From the NCBI GenBank assembly GCA_026413225.1, contig JAPMTP010000088.1, forward strand, positions 1 through 64,000: a stretch of DNA of 64,000 nt, given 5' to 3'. Both the position numbers and the translations under genes were made by a program. This document shows positions 23,301-34,700 of this stretch, in pieces. The notes under the pieces were generated by a model, which searched no databases, was not told the DNA's origin, and saw nothing but the letters and a program-made list of their open reading frames with translations. The stretch is from Otis tarda (Eukaryota > Chordata > Aves > Otidiformes > Otididae). Each line of letters begins with the position of its first letter. Positions within the stretch are counted from its first letter, which is position 1.

Positions 23301-25884
23301 TTCGTCAGGGAAAGCCCGGAGCCCCAATGTCTCTGGTGCAGTAGGTGGACTGCAAATGGCCGCTGAGGAGCAGCAAGAGCTTGAGTGGCTGGCACTTTTG
23401 GTGTGGGAGCAATGGTCCGACGTTCGTGATTTTTCGGGTTTTTTTTTCAGGGGGCGCCCATGTGCAGCTGGTGGTAAACGTCGAAGCCCTGTTCGGCAGG
23501 GAAAGCCCGGAGCCCCAATGTCTCTGGTGCAGTAGGTGCGCTGCCAATGGCCGCTGAGGAGCAGCAAGAGCTTGAGTGGCTGGCACTTTTGGTGTGGGAG
23601 CAATTGTCTGACGTTCGTGATTTTTCGGGTTTGTTTTTCAGGGGGCGCCCACGTGCAGCTGGTGGTAAACGTCGAAGCCCTGTTCGTCAGGGAACGCCCG
23701 GAGCCCCAGTGTCTCTGGTGCAGTAGGTGGACTGCAAATGGCCACTGAGGAGCAGCAAGAGCTTGAGTGTCAGGCTCTTTTGGTGTGGGAGCAATGGTCC
23801 AACGTTCGTGATTTTCCGGGGTTTATTTTCAGTGAGCGCCCACGTGCAGCTGGTGGTAAACGTCGAAGCCCTGTTCGTCAGGGAAAGCCCGGAGCCCCAA
23901 TGTCTGTTGTGGTGTAGGTGCGCTGCCAATGGCTGCTGAGGAGCAGCAAGAGATTGAGTTGCTGGCACTTTTGGTGTGGGAGCAATGGTCCGACGTTCGT
24001 GATTTTTTGGTGTTTTTTTCCATGGGCGCCCATGTGTAGCTGGTGGTAAACGTCGAAGCCCTGTTCGTCAGGGAAAGCCCGGAGCCCTAATGTCTGTGCT
24101 GCTGTAGGTACGCTGCGAATGGCCGATGAGGAGCAGCAAGAGCTTGAGTGGCTGGCACTTTTGGTGTGGGAGCAATGGTCCGACGTTCGTCATTTTTCGG
24201 TGTTGTTTCTCAGGGGGCGCTGACCTGCAGCTGGTGGTAAACGTCGAAGCCCTGTTCGTCAGGGAAAGACCGGAGCCCCAATGTCTCTGGTGCAGTAGGT
24301 GCGCTGCCAATGGCCGCTGAGAAGCAGCAAGAGCTTGAGTGGCTGGCACTTTTGGTGTGGGAGCAATCGTCCGACGTTCGTGATTTTTTGGGGTTTCGTT
24401 TCAGGGAGCGCCCACGTGAAGCTGGTGGTAAACGTCGAAGCCCTGTTCGTCAGGGAAAGCCCGGAGCCCCAATGTCTCTGGTGCAGTAGGTAGACTGCCA
24501 ATGGCTGCAGGGGAGCAGCAAGAGCTTGAGTGGCTGGCACTTTAGGTGTGGGAGCAATGGTCCGACGTACGTGATTTTTCGGGGTTTTTTTTTCAGGGGG
24601 CGCCTACGTGCAGCTGGTGGTAAAAGTCGAAGCCCTGTTCGTCAGGGAAAGCCCGGAGCCCCAAGGTCTGATGTGCTGTAGGTACGCTGCGAATGGCCGC
24701 TGAGGAGCAGCAAGAGCTTGAGTGGCTGGCACTTTAGGTGTGGGAGCAATGGTCCGACGTTCGTCATTTTTCGGGGTTTTTATTCAGGGGGTGCCCTGGT
24801 GCAGCTGGTGGTAAACATCGAAGCCCTGTTCGTCAGGGAAAGCCCGGAGCCCCAAGGTCTGATGTGCTGTAGGTACGCTGCGAATGGCCGCTGAGGAGCA
24901 GCAAGAGCTTGAGTGGCTGGCACTTTTGGTGTGGGAGGAATGGTCTGACGTTCGTGATTTTTCGGGTTTGTTTTTCCAGGGGCGCCCATGTGTAGCTGGT
25001 GGTAAACGTCGAAGCCCTGTTCGGCAGGGAAAGCCCGGAGCCCCAATGTCTCTGGTGCAGTAGGTGGACTGCAAATGGCCGCTGAGGAGCAGCAAGAGCT
25101 TGAGTGGCTGGCACTTTTGGTGAGGGAGCAATGGTCCGACGTTCGTGATTTTTTGGGGTTGTTTTTCAGGGGGCGCCCACGTGCAGCTGGTGATAAACAT
25201 CTAAGCCCTGTTGGTCAGGGAAAGCCCGGAGCCCTAATGTCTGTGCTGCTGTAGGTACGCTGCCAATGGCCGCTGAGGAGCAGCAAGAGCTTGAGTGGCT
25301 GGCACTTTTGGGGTGGGAGCAATCGTCCGACATTCGTGATTTTTCGGGGTTTTTTTTCAGGGGGGGCCCACGTGCAGCTGGTGGTAAATGTCGAAGCCCT
25401 GTTCGTCAGGGAAAGCCCGGAGCCCCAATGTCTGTGCTGCTATAGGTGTGCTGCCAATGGCCGCTGAGGAGCAGCAAGAGCTTGAGTGGCTGGCACTTTT
25501 GGTGTGGGAGCAATGGTCCGACGTTCGTGATTTTTTGGGGTTTTTTTTCAGGGAGCGCCCACGTGCAGCTGGTGATAAACGTCTAAGCCCTGTTGGTCAG
25601 GGAAAGCCCGGAGCCCCAATGTCTGTGCTGCTGTAGGTACGCTGCCAATGGCCGCTGAGGAGCAGCAAGAGCTTGAGTGGCTGGCACTTCTGGTGTGGGA
25701 GCAATGGTCTGACGTTCGTGATTTTTCGGGGTTTTTTTTCAGGGGGGGCCCACGTGCAGCTGGTGGTAAACGTCGAAGCCCTGTTCGTCAGGAAAAGCCC
25801 GGAGCCCCAATGTCTCTGGTGCAGTAGGTGGACTGCCAATGGCCGCTGAGGAGCAGCAAGAGCTTGAGTGGCTGGCACTTTTGG
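14300..25884 (+). repeat. Satellite stretch with weaker long-range order
   Basis: About 60 monomers continue in phase, but variants are more scattered than in the neighbouring blocks. One variant, with CTGATSRTCAAGGAGAGCC replacing the usual TTCGTCAGGGAAAGC segment, is spaced irregularly near 14,515, 16,042, 18,525 and 19,667. Another, with GATAAACGTCTAAGCCC, appears near 21,560, 22,890 and 25,565, with a close form near 25,190; it also occurs in the following duplicated blocks. This looks like a transition zone, with local order returning from about 22.8 kb where 14-unit spacing is seen (22.85 against 25.52 kb). Confidence 0.7.
23345..24600 (+). repeat. Satellite block present in three copies (first copy)
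   Basis: This block of six to seven monomers recurs at about 26,783-28,040 (offset 3,438, 18 units) and about 32,695-33,950. The three share an ordered set of unusual monomers: one with GAACGCCCGGAGCCCC, one with GCTCTTTTGGTGTGGGAGC and a TGAGCGCCC patch, one with TGTTGTGGTGTAGGTGCGC, one with GTTGTTTCTCAGGGG and GACCTGCAGCTGG, and one with CGCCCACGTGAAGCTGG. The second and third copies lie inside the two halves of the 5.91 kb duplication, so this first copy is an older relative outside it. Confidence 0.85.
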
Positions 25885-28800
25885 TGTGGGAGCAATGGTC
25901 CGACGTTCATGATTTTTCGGGTTTATTTTCCAGGGGGCGCCCACGTGCAGCTGGTGATAAACGTCGAAGCCCTGTTCGTCAGGGAAAGCCCGGAGCCCCA
26001 ATATCTGTGCTGCTGTAGGTGGACTGCAAATGGCCGCTGAGGAGCAGCAAGAGCTTGAGTGGCTGGCACTTTTGGTGTGGGAGCAATGGTCCGACGTTCG
26101 TGATTTTTCGGGTTTATTTTTCAGGGGGGGCCCACGTGCAGCTGGTGGTAAACGTCGAAGCCCTGTTCGCCAGGGAAAGCCCGGAGCCCCAATGTCTCTG
26201 GTGCAGTAGGTGCGCTGCCAATGGCCGCTGAGGAGCAGCAAGAGCTTGAGTGGCTGGCACTTTTGGTGTGGGAGGAATGGTCTGACGTTCGTGATTTTTC
26301 GGGTTTGTTTTTCCAGGGGCGCCCATGTGTAGCTGGTGGTAAACGTCGAAGCCCTGTTCGTCTGGGAAAGCCCGGAGCCCCAATGTCTCTGGTGCAGTAG
26401 GTGGACTGCAAATGGCCGCTGAGGAGCAGCAAGAGCTTGAGTGGCTGGCACTTTTGGTGAGGGAGCAATGGTCCGACGTTCGTGATTTTTTGGGGTTGTT
26501 TTTCAGGGGGCGCCCACGTGCAGCTGGTGATAAACGTCTAAGCCCTGTTGGTCAGGGAAAGCCCGGAGCCCTAATGTCTGTGCTGCTGTAGGTACGCTGC
26601 CAATGGCCGCTGAGGAGCAGCAAGAGCTCCAGTGGCTGGCACTTCTGGTGTGGGAGCAATGGTCTGACGTTCGTGATTTTTCGGGGTTGTTTTTCAGGGG
26701 GGGCCCACGTGCAGCTGGTGGTAAACGTCGAAGCCCTGTTTGTCAGGAAAAGCCCGGAGCCCCAATGTCTCTGGTGCAGTAGGTGGACTGCAAATGGCCG
26801 CTGAGGAGCAGCAAGAGCTTGAGTGGCTGGCACTTTTGGTGTGGGAGCAATGGTCCGACGTTCGTGATTTTTCGGGTTTTTTTTTCACGGGGCGCCCATG
26901 TGCAGCTGGTGGTAAACGTCGAAGCCCTGTTCGTCAGGGAAAGCCCGGAGCCCCAATGTCTCTGGTGCAGTAGGTGCGCTGCCAATGGCCGCTGAGGAGC
27001 AGCAAGAGCTTGAGTGGCTGGCACTTTTGGTGTGGGAGCAATTGTCTGACGTTCGTGATTTTTCGGGTTTGTTTTTCAGGGGGCGCCCACGTGCAGCTGG
27101 TGGTAAACGTCGAAGCCCTGTTCGTCAGGGAACGCCCGGAGCCCCAATGTCTCTGGTGCAGTAGGTGGACTGCAAATGGCCACTGAGGAGCAGCAAGAGC
27201 TTGAGTGTCTGGCTCTTTTGGTGTGGGAGCAATGGTCCGACGTTCGTGATTTTTTGGGGTTTATTTTCAGTGAGCGCCCACGTGCAGCTGGTGGTAAACG
27301 TCGAAGCCCTGTTCGTCAGGGAAAGCCCGGAGCCCCAATGTCTGTTGTGGTGTAGGTGCGCTGCCAATGGCTGCTGAGGAGCAGCAAGAGATTGAGTTGC
27401 TGGCACTTTTGGTGTGGGAGCAATGGTCCGACGTTCGTGATTTTTTGGGTTTTTTTTCCATGGGCGCCCACGTGTAGCTGGTGGTAAACGTCGAAGCCCT
27501 GTTCGTCAGGGAAAGCCCGGAGCCCTAATGTCTGTGCTGCTGTAGGTACGCTGCGAATGGCCGATGAGGAGCAGCAAGAGCTTGAGTGGCTGGCACTTTT
27601 GGTGTGGGAGCAATGGTCCGACGTTCGTCATTTTTCGGTGTTGTTTCTCAGGGGCGCTGACCTGCAGCTGGTGGTAAACGTCGAAGCCCTGTTCGTCAGG
27701 GAAAGACCGGAGCCCCAATGTCTCTGGTGCAGTAGGTGCGCTGCCAATGGCCGCTGAGAAGCAGCAAGAGCTTGAGTGGCTGGCACTTTTGGGGTGGGAG
27801 CAATCGTCCGACGTTCGTGATTTTTTGGGGTTTTTTTTCAGGGAGCGCCCACGTGAAGCTGGTGGTAAACGTCGAAGCCCTGTTCGTCAGGGAAAGCCCG
27901 GAGCCCCAATGTCTCTGGTGCAGTAGGTAGACTGCCAATGGCTGCAGAGGAGCAGCAAGAGCTTGAGTGGCTGGCACTTTAGGTGTGGGAGCAATGGTCC
28001 GACGTACGTGATTTTTTGGGGTTTCTTTTTCAGGGGGCGCCTACGTGCAGCTGGTGGTAAAAGTCGAAACCCTGTTCGGCAGGGAAAGCCCGGAGCCCCA
28101 ATGTCTCTGGTGCAGTAGGTGAGCTGCCAATGGCCGCTGAGGAGCAGCAAGAGCTTGAGTGGCTGGCACTTTTGGTGTGGGAGCAATGGTCCGACATTAG
28201 TGATTTTTGGGTTTTTATTCCAGGGGCGCCCACGTGCAGCTGGTGGTTAACGTCAAAGCCCTGTTCGTCAGGGAAAGCCCGGAGCCCCAATGTCTCTGGT
28301 GCAGTAGGTGGACTGCAAATGTCCGCTGAGGAGCAGCAAGAGCTTGAGTGGCTGGCACTTTTGGTGTGGGAGCAATGGTCCGACGTTAATGATTTTTCAG
28401 GGTTTTTTTTTCAGGGGGTGCCCAGGTACAGCTGGTGGTAAACGTCGAAGCCCTGTTCGTCTGGGAAAGCCCGGAGCCCCAGTGTCTCTGGTGCAGTAGG
28501 TGTACTGCAAATGGCCGCTGAGGAGCAGCAAGAGCTTGAGTGGCTGGCACTCTTGGTGTGGGAGCAATGGTCGGACGTTCGTGATTTTTCGGGGTAGTTT
28601 TTCCAGGGGCGCCCGCGTGTAGCTCGTGGTAAACGTCGAAGCCCTGTTCGTCTGGGAAAGCCCGGAGCCCCAATGTCTCTGGTGCAGTAGGTGGACTGGC
28701 AATGGCCGCTGAGGAGCAGCAAGAGCTTGAGTGGCTGGCACTTTTGGTGTGGGAGCAATGGTGCGATGTTCGTCATTTTCGGGGTTTTTATTCAGGTGGT

Positions 28801-31797
28801 GGCCAGGTGCAGCTGGTGGTAAACATCGAAGCCCTGTTCGTCAGGGAAAGCCCGGAGCCCCAAGGTCTGTTGTGCTGTAGGTGCGCTGCCAATGGCCACT
28901 AAGAAGCAGCAAGAGCTTGAGTGGCTGGCACTTTTGGTGTGGGAGCAATCGTACGAAGTTCGTGATTTTTCGGGGTTTATTTTCAGTGGGCGCCCACTTG
29001 TAGCTGGTGGTAAACGTCGAAGCCCTGTTCGTCAGGGAAAGCCCGGAGCCCCAATGTCTGTGCTGCTGTAGGTGCGCTGCCAATGGCCGCTGAGAAGCAG
29101 CAAGAGCTTGAGTGGCTGGCACTTTTTGTGTGGGAGCAATGGTCCGACGTTCGTGATTTTTTGGTGTTTTTTTTTCAGGGAGTGCCCACGTGCAGCTGGT
29201 GGTAAACGTCGAAGCCCTGTTCGTCAGGGAAAGCCTGGAGCCCTAATGTCTGTGCTGCTGTAGGTACGCTGCGAATGGCCGATGAGGAGCAGCAAGAGCT
29301 TGAGTGGCTGGCACTTTTGGTGTGGGAGCAATGGTCCGACGTTCGTGATTTTTCGGGGTTGTTTTTCAGGGGCGCCCACGTGCAGCTGGTGGTAAACGTC
29401 GAAGCCCTGTTCGTCAGGGAAAGCCCGGAGCCCCAATGTCTGTGCTGCTGTAGGTGCTGAAAATGGCCCCTGAGGAGCAGCAAGAGCTTGAGTGGCTGGC
29501 ACTTCTGGTGTGGGAGCAATGGTCTGACGTTCGTGATTTTTCGGGTTTTTTTTTCAGGGGGCGCCCACGTGCAGCTGGTGGAAAACGTCGAAGCCCTGTT
29601 CGTCAGGGAAAGCCCGGAGCCCCAATGTCTCTGGTGCAGGAGGTGGACTCCAAATGGCCGCTGAGGAGCAGGAAGAGCTTGAGTGGCTGGCTCTTTTGGT
29701 GTGGGAGCAATGGTCGGACGTTCGTGATTTTTCGGGTTTTTTTTTCAGGGGGCGCCTACGTGCAGCTGGTGGTAAACGTCGAAGCCCTGTTCGTCAGGGA
29801 AAGCCCGGAGCCTCAATGTCTGTGCTCCTGCAGGTGCGCTGCCAATGGCCGCTGAGGAGCAGCAAGAGCTTGAGTGGCTGGCACTTTTGGTGTGGGAGCA
29901 ATGGTCCGACGTTCGTGATTTTTCGGGGTTTTTTTTCAGGGGGCGCCCCGGTGCAGCTGGTGGTAAACGTTGAAGCCCTGTTCGTCAGGGAAAGCCCGGA
30001 GCCCCAATGTGTCTGGTGCAGTAGGTGTACTGCCAATGGCCGCTGAGGAGCAGCAAGAGCTTGAGTGGCTGGCACTTTTGTTGTGGGAGCAATCGTCCGA
30101 CGTTCGTGATTTTTTGTTTTTTTTTTCAGTGGGCGCCCACGTGCAGCTGGTGGTAAACGTCGAAGCCCTGTTCATCAAGGAAAGCCCGGAGCCCCAAGGT
30201 CTTTTGTGCTGTAGGTGCGCTGCGAATGGCCGCTGAGGAGCAGCAAGAGCTTGAGTGGCTGGCACTTTTGGTGTAGGAGCAATGGTCCGACATTAGTGAT
30301 TTTTCGGGGTTTTTTTTCCATGGGCGCCCACGTGTAGCTGGTGGTAAACGTCGAAGCCCTGTTCGTCAGGGAAAGCCCGGAGCCCCAATGTCTGTGCTGC
30401 TGTAGGTGCGCTGCCAATTGCCGCTGAGAAGCAGCAAGAGCTTGAGTGGCTGGCACTTTTGGTGTGGGAGCAATGGTCCGACGTTCGTGATTTTTTGGGG
30501 TTTTTTTTCAGGGAGCGCCCACGTGCAGCTGGTGGTAAACGTCGAAGCCCTGTTTGTCAGGGAAAGCCCGGAGCCCCAATGTCTGTGCTGCTGTAGGTAC
30601 GCTGTGAATGGCCGCTGAGAAGCAGCAAGATCTTGAGTGGCTGGCACTTTTGGTGTGGGAGCAATGGTCCGACGTTCGTCATTTTTCGGGGTTTCTATTC
30701 AGGGGGTGCCCTGGTGCAGCTGGTGGTAAACGTCGAAGCCCTGTTTGTCAGGGAAATCCCGGAGCCCCAATGTCTCTGGTGCAGTAGGTGGACTGCAAAT
30801 GGCCGCTGAGGAGCAGCAAGAGCTTGAGTGGCTGGCACTTTTGGTGTGGGAGCAATGGTCGGACGTTCGTGATTTTTCGGGGTTGTTTTTCCAGGGGCGC
30901 CCGCGTGTAGCTCGTGGTAAACGTCGAAGCCCTGTTCGTCTGGGAAAGCCCGGAGCCCCAATGTCTCTGGTGCAGTAGGTGGACTGCAAATGGCCGCTGA
31001 GGAGCAGCAAGAGCTTGAGTGGCTGGCACTTTTGGTGAGGGAGCAATGGTCGGACGTTCGTGATTTTTCGGGGTTTTTTTTCAGGGGGCGCCAACGTGCA
31101 GCTGGTGGTAAACGTCGAAGCCCTGTTTGTCAGGGAAAGCCCGGAGCCCCAATGTCTCTGGTGCAGTAGGTGTACTGCCAATGGCCGCTGAGGAGCAGCA
31201 AGAGCTTGAGTGGCTGGCACTTTTGGTGTGGGTGCAATCGTACGACGTTCGTGATTTTTTGGGTTTTTTTTTCAGGGGGCGCCCACGTGCAGGTGGTGGT
31301 AAACGTCGAAGCCCTGTTCGTCAGGGAAAGCCCGGAGCCCCAATGTCTCTGGTGCAGTAGGTGGACTGCTAATGGCCGCAGAGGAGCAGCAAGATCTTGA
31401 GTGGCTGGCACTTTTGTTGTGGGAGCAATGGTACGACGTTCGTCATTTTTCGGGGTTTTTATTCAGGGGGTGGCCAGGTGCAGCTGGTGGTAAACATCGA
31501 AGCCCTGTTCTTCTGGGAAAGCCCGGAGCGCCAAGGTCTGTTGTGCTGTAGGTGCGCTGCCAATGGCCGCTGAGGAGCAGCAAGATCTTGAGTGGCTGAA
31601 ACTTTTGGTGTGGGAGCAATCGTCCGAAGTTCATGATTTTTCGGGGTTTTTTTCCAGGGGCGCCCACTTGTAGCTGGTGGTAAACGTCGAAGCCCTGTTC
31701 GTCAGGGAAAGCCCGGAGCCCCAATGTCTGTTGTGCTGTAGGTGCGCTGCCAATGGCCGCTGAGAAGCAGCAAGATCTTGAGTGGCTGGCACTTTGT
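25885..31797 (+). repeat. 5.91 kb higher-order repeat, copy A
   Basis: A block of 31 monomers is duplicated head to tail; this is the first half. Rare markers recur at a constant offset: GATAAACGTCGAAGCCC at about 25,956 and 31,869, GAACGCCCGGAGCCCC near 27,130 and 33,040, GGGGTAGTTTTTCCAGG at 28,591 and 34,503, and the ATTCAG monomers near 30.7 and 31.45 kb against 36.6 and 37.37 kb. Offsets stay within about 5,910-5,915, so the halves differ by very few indels. By eye they look nearly identical, with occasional single substitutions. This points to one recent unequal exchange or block duplication. Confidence 0.88.
29845..30035 (+). repeat. Representative satellite monomer (191 bp)
   Basis: One unit measured from the ATGGCC at 29,845 to the base before the next ATGGCC at 30,036 is exactly 191 bp. 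Within it the T-tract lies at 29,929-29,936 followed by CAG, then a GC-rich patch starting GGGGGCGCC, then the CAGCTGG and GTAAACG segments. This copy is close to the common form, although its GC-rich patch reads GCCCCGGTGCAGC where most units have GCCCACGTGCAGC. It is listed as a reference for the monomer phase used in other entries. Confidence 0.95.
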
Positions 31798-34700
31798 TGT
31801 GGGAGCAATGGTCCGACGTTCATGATTTTTCGGGTTTATTTTCCAGGGGGCGCCCACGTGCAGCTGGTGATAAACGTCGAAGCCCTGTTCGTCAGGGAAA
31901 GCCCGGAGCCCCAATGTCTGTGCTGCTGTAGGTGGACTGCAAATGGCCGCTGAGGAGCAGCAAGAGCTTGAATGGCTGGCACTTTTGGTGTGGGAGCAAT
32001 GGTCCGACGTTCGTGATTTTTCGGGTTTATTTTTCAGGGGGGGCCCACGTGCAGCTGGTGGTAAACGTCAAAGCCCTGTTCGCCAGGGAAAGCCCGGAGC
32101 CCCAATGTCTCTGGTGCAGTAGGTGCGCTGCCAATGGCCGCTGAGGAGCAGCAAGAGCTTGAGTGGCTGGCACTTTTGGTGTGGGAGGAATGGTCTGACG
32201 TTCGTGATTTTTCGGGTTTGTTTTTCCAGGGGCGCCCATGTGTAGCTGGTGGTAAACGTCGAAGCCCTGTTCGTCTGGGAAAGCCCGGAGCCCCAATGTC
32301 TCTGGTGCAGTAGGTGGACTGCAAATGGCCGCTGAGGAGCAGCAAGAGCTTGAGTGGCTGGCACTTTTGGTGAGGGAGCAATGGTCCGACGTTCGTGATT
32401 TTTTGGGGTTGTTTTTCAGGGGCGCCCACGTGCAGCTGGTGATAAACGTCTAAGTCCTGTTGGTCAGGGAAAGCCCGGAGCCCTAATGTCTGTGCTGCTG
32501 TAGGTACGCTGCCAATGGCCGCTGAGGAGCAGCAAGAGCTCCAGTGGCTGGCACTTCTGGTGTGGGAGCAATGGTCTGACTTTCGTGATTTTTCGGGGTT
32601 GTTTTTCAGGGGGGGCCCACGTGCAGCTGGTGGTAAACGTCGAAGCCCTGTTTGTCAGGAAAAGCCCGGAGCCCCAATGTCTCTGGTGCAGTAGGTGGAC
32701 TGCAAATGGCCGCTGAGGAGCAGCAAGAGCTTGAGTGGCTGGCACTTTTGGTGTGGGAGCAATGGTCCGACGTTCGTGATTTTTCGGGTTTTTTTCAGGG
32801 GGCGCCCATGTGCAGCTGGTGGTAAACGTCGAAGCCCTGTTCGTCAGGGAAAGCCCGGAGCCCCAATGTCTCTGGTGCAGTAGGTGCGCTGCCAATGGCC
32901 GCTGAGGAGCAGCAAGAGCTTGAGTGGCTGGCACTTTTGGTGTGGGAGCAATTGTCTGACGTTCGTGATTTTTCGGGTTTGTTTTTCAGGGGGCGCCCAC
33001 GTGCAGCTGGTGGTAAACGTCGAAGCCCTGTTCGTCAGGGAACGCCCGGAGCCCCAATGTCTCTGGTGCAGTAGGTGGACTGCAAATGGCCACTGAGGAG
33101 CAGCAAGAGCTTGAGTGTCTGGCTCTTTTGGTGTGGGAGCAATGGTCCGACGTTCGTGATTTTTTGGGGTTTATTTTCAGTGAGCGCCCACGTGCAGCTG
33201 GTGGTAAACGTCGAAGCCCTGTTCGTCAGGGAAAGCCCGGAGCCCCAATGTCTGTTGTGGTGTAGGTGCGCTGCCAATGGCTGCTGAGGAGCAGCAAGAG
33301 ATTGAGTTGCTGGCACTTTTGGTGTGGGAGCAATGGTCCGACGTTCGTGATTTTTTGGGTTTTTTTTTCCATGGGCGCCCACGTGTAGCTGGTGGTAAAC
33401 ATCGAAGCCCTGTTCGTCAGGGAAAGCCCGGAGCCCTAATGTCTGTGCTGCTGTAGGTACGCTGCGAATGGCCGATGAGGAGCAGCAAGAGCTTGAGTGG
33501 CTGGCACTTTTGGTGTGGGAGCAATGGTCCGACGTTCGTCATTTTTCGGTGTTGTTTCTCAGGGGGCGCTGACCTGCAGCTGGTGGTAAACGTCGAAGCC
33601 CTGTTCGTCAGGGAAAGACCGGAGCCCCAATGTCTCTGGTGCAGTAGGTGCGCTGCCAATGGCCGCTGAGAAGCAGCAAGAGCTTGAGTGGCTGGCACTT
33701 TTGGGGTGGGAGCAATCGTCCGACGTTCGTGATTTTTTGGGGTTTTTTTTCAGGGAGCGCCCACGTGAAGCTGGTGGTAAACGTCGAAGCCCTGTTCGTC
33801 AGGGAAAGCCCGGAGCCCCAATGTCTCTGGTGCAGTAGGTAGACTGCCAATGGCTGCAGAGGAGCAGCAAGAGCTTGAGTGGCTGGCACTTTAGGTGTGG
33901 GAGCAATGGTCCGACGTACGTGATTTTTTGGGGTTTCTTTTTCAGGGGGCGCCTACGTGCAGCTGGTGGTAAAAGTCGAAACCCTGTTCGGCAGGGAAAG
34001 CCCGGAGCCCCAATGTCTCTGGTGCAGTAGGTGAGCTGCCAATGGCCGCTGAGGAGCAGCAAGAGCTTGAGTGGCTGGCACTTTTGGTGTGGGAGCAATG
34101 GTCCGACATTAGTGATTTTTTGGGTTTTTATTCCAGGGGCGCCCACGTGCAGCTGGTGGTTAACGTCAAAGCCCTGTTCGTCAGGGAAAGCCCGGAGCCC
34201 CAATGTCTCTGGTGCAGTAGGTGGACTGCAAATGTCCGCAGAGGAGCAGCAAGAGCTTGAGTGGCTGGCACTTTTGGTGAGGGAGCAATGGTCGGACGTT
34301 AATGATTTTTCAGGGTTTTTTTTCAGGGGGTGCCCAGGTACAGCTGGTGGTAAACGTCGAAGCCCTGTTCGTCAGCGAAAGCCCGGAGCCCCAGTGTCTC
34401 TGGTGCAGTAGGTGTACTGCAAATGGCCGCTGAGGAGCAGCAAGAGCTTGAGTGGCTGGCACTCTAGGTGAGGGAGCAATGGTCGGACGTTCGTGATTTT
34501 TCGGGGTAGTTTTTCCAGGGGCGCCCGCGTGTAGCTCGTGGTAAACGTCGAAGCCCTGTTCGTCTGGGAAAGCCCGGAGCCCCAATGTCTCTGGTGCAGT
34601 AGGTGGACTGGCAATGGCCGCAGAGGAGCAGCAAGATCTTGAGTGGCTGGCACTTTTGGTGTGGGAGCAATGGTGCGATGTTCGTCATTTTTCGGGGTTT

